A stretch of 64,000 nt of DNA from Acorus gramineus. Lineage: Eukaryota > Streptophyta > Magnoliopsida > Acorales > Acoraceae. The notes beneath the pieces are model-generated. The model worked only from the letters and a program-made list of their open reading frames with translations, had not been told where the DNA came from and searched no databases. Location of the stretch: contig CM060847.1 of assembly GCA_030737835.1 (NCBI GenBank), forward strand, positions 9,996,704-10,060,703. Reading direction: 5' to 3'. Below are positions 59,285 through 64,000 of this stretch, one piece after another. Each line of letters starts with the position of its first letter. Position 1 is the stretch's first letter. The position numbers were made by a program, and so were the translations under genes.

Positions 59285-61499
59285 TCTACTTCCCCACAAC
59301 TAACGACAGGAATTCTTTCTATAAATTGTGTGTGAATATCAGTCCTTGGAAGAGGGTAGGCTTCAAAATGGAAAAGTAAATGTTACGTACGTGGCTCCTG
59401 TTTGGATTGCAAAATAAGGCATTATGGTATAAATAACTATATTACAGTATAAATAATGAATAAATATTTTTTGTTCAGTTGTTTTTTAGTTATTCAAGTT
59501 GAAAAATATAAAATAAAATTTTTGTTGTTTGGTTAACGTTAATGTGAATGACACATTATAAGATGAGCAAAATGATTTTAAAATATGAGTCCGGTGATTT
59601 GATATGTGAATCTCTTTTATACTAATGAAATAAAATGGACAAGATAACAAAGAAAAAATGATGGACATCATAATATCAATACCAGCCTTTTCTCACATAG
59701 ATAGCTCAATTTACTCATTCTCTACAAACAAATATGTTTTGGGGCTTATTCACCCGTATCCCATCCTAACTACAACATAATTTATTATGATTTGGACCAA
59801 ATGCATACTTTTTTTAAAATGAACATCTGAACCATTCGTCGTGTGTCACACAGCAGAGAACATTTGAAGATCTAATTCATAAAAATGACAAATTGAAGTA
59901 TTTTGAATAAAAATTCATTAAAGAAAAACACAAAAAAGAAAAAAAAAGTCTTCGTTGACGTCCAAAAGGACAAAACAGGAAAATGACATAACGCGGGGAA
60001 TAGAGGAGTTGAATCTTCTGTGCTGAAGATTTATTCTCCAGTGTCATTTTCTTTTGATGATATTCACAACCCAATTAAAGTAGTGTTTTATGTAAACGAA
60101 TGGCTCTAACTAATGTATGAGTAGAGGTGCTTCGATATCCATCTATTATACTAATAAAAAATGTTTAAGTTTTCATGTTTCTTTCTTTCTGTGTACGTAA
60201 CATTTTTATTTTTCAATTTTATCCTTATTTATTTATGATATTTGATTTTATTATACAAACATCGTTTTCTTTTGACGATGTTCGCAATCAATTAAAGTTG
60301 TGTTTTGTATAAACGAATGGCTCTAACTAATGTATGAGTAGAGGTGTTCCGGTATAGATAACTGTTTTAATATAGGATAAAGAATAAATCATTTTCTGTT
60401 TAGTTATATTTTTAGTTATTCGCGTTAAGACATGTAATAATGAAATTTTTGTTGTTTGATTAACCATGAATAAGTCCTAGATAAATGATGAATAAGATGT
60501 GGATAAGACATTACAAAATATAAAAAAAAATGATTTGACATGTTGACTGTCTAATTTATTAGATGTAACAATAGGTGATGTGACATGTGAGTATGTGAGC
60601 CTCCATTATATCAGTAGAATAAATTGAATGAAATAATACAATTCTAAAAGAACCTAGAATATTAATATCAGCTTATTCTTATCTATTCTGATATAGCTAT
60701 AACTTTTTTTTTTTTTTTGCAAACAAACATATTTTGAAACTCACTCATATCACATCCTATTCCCCACTATTCCACTACCCTAATATGTTTTAGTTTAATT
60801 ATGATTTGGACCAAATGTACATTTTTTTTTTGTTCTACTGAACATCTGAACCGTTCGTTGTGTACCACAGATCAGCGAAGTACAGTTTATTATGATTTTG
60901 TTCCTCCCTTTTCTCCCCTTATCCTCCCCTCTTATCCCCCACTTTCCCCTGTTTTTTATGTTTTTTTGTTGATGGGTGGCAGATCCCAAACCTTTTCTTC
61001 TTAATATTTTTTCGTCTTTGTTTTCTATTCGGGCCTATGTAACTTCTTCTCTTCTTGGTCGTAAGTAATAAATGGTCTAGCAGATTTCGAAAGAAAAAAA
61101 GAAAAGGCATTGTAGTATTTTGAATAAAATAATTATAAATTAAAAAAAATACAAAAAAGAAAAAAAGTCTTTGTTGACATCCGAAAGGACAAAACGGGAA
61201 AATGACATAGCGCGGGGAAGATAGGAGATGAATCTTCTGTAGTGAAGATTGTCCACTAAAGTCGTTTTCATTTGATGATGTTCACAACCCAATTAAAATT
61301 GTGTTTTGTATAGACGAATGGCTCTAACTAATGTATGAGCAGAAAGTGTTTTGATGTAAAGATAAGGAATAAATTATTTTCTATTTAATTGTGTTTTTAG
61401 TCATTTATATTGAAAAAATAATAATGAAAATTTTGTTGTTTAATTGATCAAGAATAAGTGGTGGATAAGATATTACAAAATGTGAAAAATGAATAAGTT

Positions 61500-62045
61500 G
61501 TTTGATGCAGAACGGGTGGCTGACGGTTCTAGGAGTGTTGAATTCAAAAGGGTCCATTTTGAGATTTTTAAATATTTACAAAAAAACCACTTAGTAGAAA
61601 TAAATGGCGTCCTGAACTCGGAATCACCTGAAATTTTTACTGGAGGTAGATATTGAGGAGATCTTCAAAATCTGTGGCTATGCCACAATGCGCGCTTATT
61701 TTTTCATTTTTTTTCATTTTTTGACCCTCAAAATGGCATTTTTTGCTATTTTTAGTAAGTTTTTAGATTAAGCATATCTTTATCATAACAAATCGGATTT
61801 GATTTCTATCAAAACCGATGATTTCCTACGATCTCATAGATTTGATTATAACTAATTTCATTTTTTACTATTTTTAGTCAATTTTCCCTTATTATAAAAG
61901 AGAGGTTTGTAATCTAAGGTTTTCAATTTTCATTAATATATTTTTGAGTTTTATTATTCTCTTTGAGAATTGTGGTTTGTTGAAGGATCTCAACGCTGGT
62001 TGAATCTTTGTTCTAGGTTTTTACTGTGTTATTGTTGATAAAAAT
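61500..62045. mobile_element. Insertion in the repeat family, possible LTR fragment
   Basis: Compared with the copy near 63390-63480, the family sequence breaks at about 61500 (aatgaataagttg) and resumes at about 62045 (aataccaactta). The inserted segment begins tgatgcagaacgggtggc and ends in a stretch with tataaaagag (possible TATA region, 61896), ctctttgagaattgtggttt and tgaaggatctcaacgctgg. This is the texture of a plant LTR, but no matching second LTR, internal region or target duplication was found. Confidence 0.4.
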
Positions 62046-62934
62046 AACAATACCAACTTATTTTTATATATTCTAATATAGATATAACCACTTCTTTTTG
62101 CAAACAAACATGTTGGGGATTTATTCACCCATATCCCATCCTAATCCCACCTATTCCACTAGCCAACCAGATGTCAATTTATTTTAATTTGGACTAAATG
62201 TACACTTTTTTTGACAATCTGAACTGTTCGTTGTGTATCACAAAGCAGAGAACATCAAAGATCTTATTCATAAAAATGACAAATTGTAGTATTTTGAATA
62301 AATTATAAATAAAAAAACAAAAAAGAAAAAAAAGTCTTCGTTGACATCCACGAGGACAAAACGAGAAAATGACATAGCGGGGGAGACAGGAGTCGAATCT
62401 TCCATGGTGAAGATTCTCCACTTACGTCATTTTCTTTTGATGATAATTTTTTTTATAGAAAAAGATACACGTAGCTTTCATTACAGCTTTAAATTACAGT
62501 TTATTTCATTTTTTATATAAAATTATACATTTACTTTTTAAAGTGTATGCTATTATATGAAATGAAAGGTATACTAACATATATTAGTGTATTTTTTTCA
62601 CGGTGAAAAAATAAAAAAACAAACTGCAGTATATACTACGATAGTGCAATATAGATTATAATAGTACAGTATATACTATGTCATTATAACGTATGAGTTT
62701 CAAAACGGGCTGTAAAAACGGACTGTGTGTATCAGCACTTTTTTTATATTGGTAATAAGGAAACTTTGTATTGTTGTAATTGAACAAGATATGCAGATGT
62801 ACATTACAATGTTCACAAAAAGAAGATCTGACCCTCACAATAGAAGAGTTCATAAATGGATTAGTTAAACCTCTAGAAGAAGAGATTCACCAAAACCTAT
62901 AGAAATTTAGGATCTATGCATATAAACTGTGCCA

Positions 62935-63175
62935 TCTTTGTTAGAGCTTAGATAATTCTCCAGTGTTTGCCATATTTGATGAGGTCGGATGATGGATTCA
63001 CCCAAGGTGGTGCGATGAGAGGCTAAGGCATCTGCAATATTGTTTCCTTCTCGATGGATGTGAGTAATTTTCCAAGATTGAAGGGAGGAAAGACCATGGT
63101 GTATGGATCACTGAATTCGAAGAGCAGTCCATGGAAGAAGTGCCCTTTAGCCAAGCGATAGTTGTCGTGGAGTCA
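62935..63175 (-). mobile_element. RNase H fragment of a LINE-type retroelement
   Basis: The minus strand reads CDSTTTIAWL, then (another frame) SDPYTMVFPPFNLGK, then WKITHIHREGNNIADALASH with RTTLG. HxxREGNxxADALA is the C-terminal catalytic signature of the RNase H domains attached to plant LINEs and related reverse transcriptases. Stops and frameshifts interrupt it, and it is embedded within the repeat family. Confidence 0.65.
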
Positions 63176-63714
63176 CAACCCAATTAAAGTTTTGTATAAA
63201 CGAATGACTCTAACTAATGTATGAGTAGAGGTGTTCCAATATAGATAGCTATTTTAAATACAGATAAGGAACAAATCATTCTCTGTTCAATTGTGTTTTT
63301 AGTTATTCATGTTGGAAAATATAATAATGAAGTTTTTTTTATTTGTTTAACCTTGAAAAAGTTGTGGATTAGACATTACAAAATGTGAAAAATGAATTGA
63401 CATGTTGATCCCTCGATTTATTAAAGACAGTAACAGCTGATGTGACATGTGAGTCTCTGTTATACCAGTGGAGAACCTAGAATATCAATACCAATTTATT
63501 CTTATCTATTCTAATATAGCTATAACCACTTTTTTTTTCAGACAGACATGTTTTGGGACTTATTCACCCCATATCACATCCTATTCCCCACCTATTCCAC
63601 TACCCAACCACGGCTTAGTTTATTATGATTTGAACTGACCGTACATTTTTTTAAAAAATGAAAATATGAACCTTTCGTTGTGCATCACAAAGCTGTAGGG
63701 GTGCAACTTGGGCG

Positions 63715-63850
63715 GGTTGAACCTGACCCAACCCGGTTCATGGGCGGGTTTGGGTTAAGGTTTTTCTCTACCGGGTTTAACCCGACCCGAACCCGAACTA
63801 ACCCGAACCCAATTCGGGTTGAGTTCTGGTTGAGGGGTCAGGTTATGCGG
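63715..63850. repeat. Degenerate gggtt/cgggt simple repeat
   Basis: Words acccgaacccg, cgggttgaacc and gggttcggg-like recur over about 130 bp on both strands. Plant genomes carry many such degenerate tracts; it is too irregular to be telomeric TTTAGGG. Confidence 0.7.
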
Positions 63851-64000
63851 GCTTAATCCGAACCCGAATTGATGAAGGTTTTTTTTATATTTTTGTTGAA
63901 AAGCGATGAAGTTATGTTTGGCTTAATTAAAATTTAGAATATGTATTCATAAACTATTTTGATTTTGTAAGGTTTTTTTATGGTGAATATACATTTAATT

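Larger units (their letters stand above)
59395..64000. repeat. Diverged copies of one roughly 1.0-1.4 kb repeat family
   Basis: The words acgaatggctctaactaatg (60096, 60313, 61314, with one change at 63200), gacaaaacgggaaaatgaca-like (59970, 61188, 62350), ttattcacccgtatcccatc-like (59748, 62120, 63560) and a tagttattc...gttgaaaaatataataatg block recur in the same order. This indicates four or more diverged copies with indels between them. The parts starting gtttggattg (59400) and ending in cccatcctaac are MITE-like. No transposase frame is seen, and no host gene lies between 59285 and 64000. Confidence 0.7.

Noticed and set aside
59285-59299. Upstream extension MWGSR of the LRK10L protein
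   Set aside because: That codon is TTG, not ATG; the first ATG at 59284 gives a normal signal peptide.
63715-63850. Interstitial telomere-like tract
   Set aside because: The words are gggttcggg/acccgaaccc types, not TTTAGGG, and are irregular on both strands.

Overview
The window is nuclear DNA from a flowering plant. Genes have GT-AG introns, UTR-length spacers and plant-specific families: a CHUP1-type actin-binding protein, a plastid GET3D ATPase with a C-terminal crystallin-like domain, a Tat-targeted thylakoid-lumen protein and an LRK10-like receptor kinase. The rest is typical plant repeat debris: L1-type LINE relics, MITEs and a plastid-DNA insertion. A monocot outside the grasses is possible from the style of the rps2 insertion, but this is a weak inference.

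Layout. 1-1340 (+): last three exons of a CHUP1-family gene, with a retroposon carrying a 19-bp target duplication in one intron. 1974-4418 (-): complete seven-exon GET3D-like gene, convergent with the first. 4419-6605: AT-rich spacer with decayed transposon repeats. 6606-10465 (+): four-exon VTT/DedA (SNARE-associated Golgi) gene carrying an in-frame TAG in exon 1 and a one-base deletion in exon 3, so probably a pseudogene. 10466-17700: non-coding spacer with a textbook Mutator-type MITE (13185-13459, 9-bp target duplication), one unassigned first-exon candidate and many local duplications. 17730-20505 (-): decayed LINE.

20512-42235: about 21.7 kb of degenerate 24-bp minisatellite (core reads like catgaatccgagacatac), arranged in a loose higher-order pattern of roughly 1.3-2.6 kb. 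It contains near-perfect zero-spacer palindromes (the best is 90 bp), a 51-base C run and two broken copies of an AIF/bHLH147-150-like transcription factor gene. Both copies end in about 50 bp also found in the neighbouring LINE. The array has no credible genes of its own. Its many minus-strand open frames arise because the repeat unit is a multiple of three and lacks stops on that strand.

42272-42590: plastid rps2 fragment next to the array. 42600-52400: LINE and SINE debris, a broken plant-mobile-domain fragment and a tandem repeat that also occurs near 6 kb. 52488-54102 (+): two-exon gene for a small lumenal protein. 56954-59284 (-): complete three-exon LRK10-like receptor kinase. 59395-64000: diverged copies of one repeat family, interrupted by a probable retroelement piece and a LINE RNase H fragment.

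The intact genes are ordinary single plant loci with no evident shared pathway, although GET3D and the lumenal protein are both predicted to act in plastids. The most unusual material is the minisatellite, its palindromes and the bHLH-LINE chimeric relics inside it.
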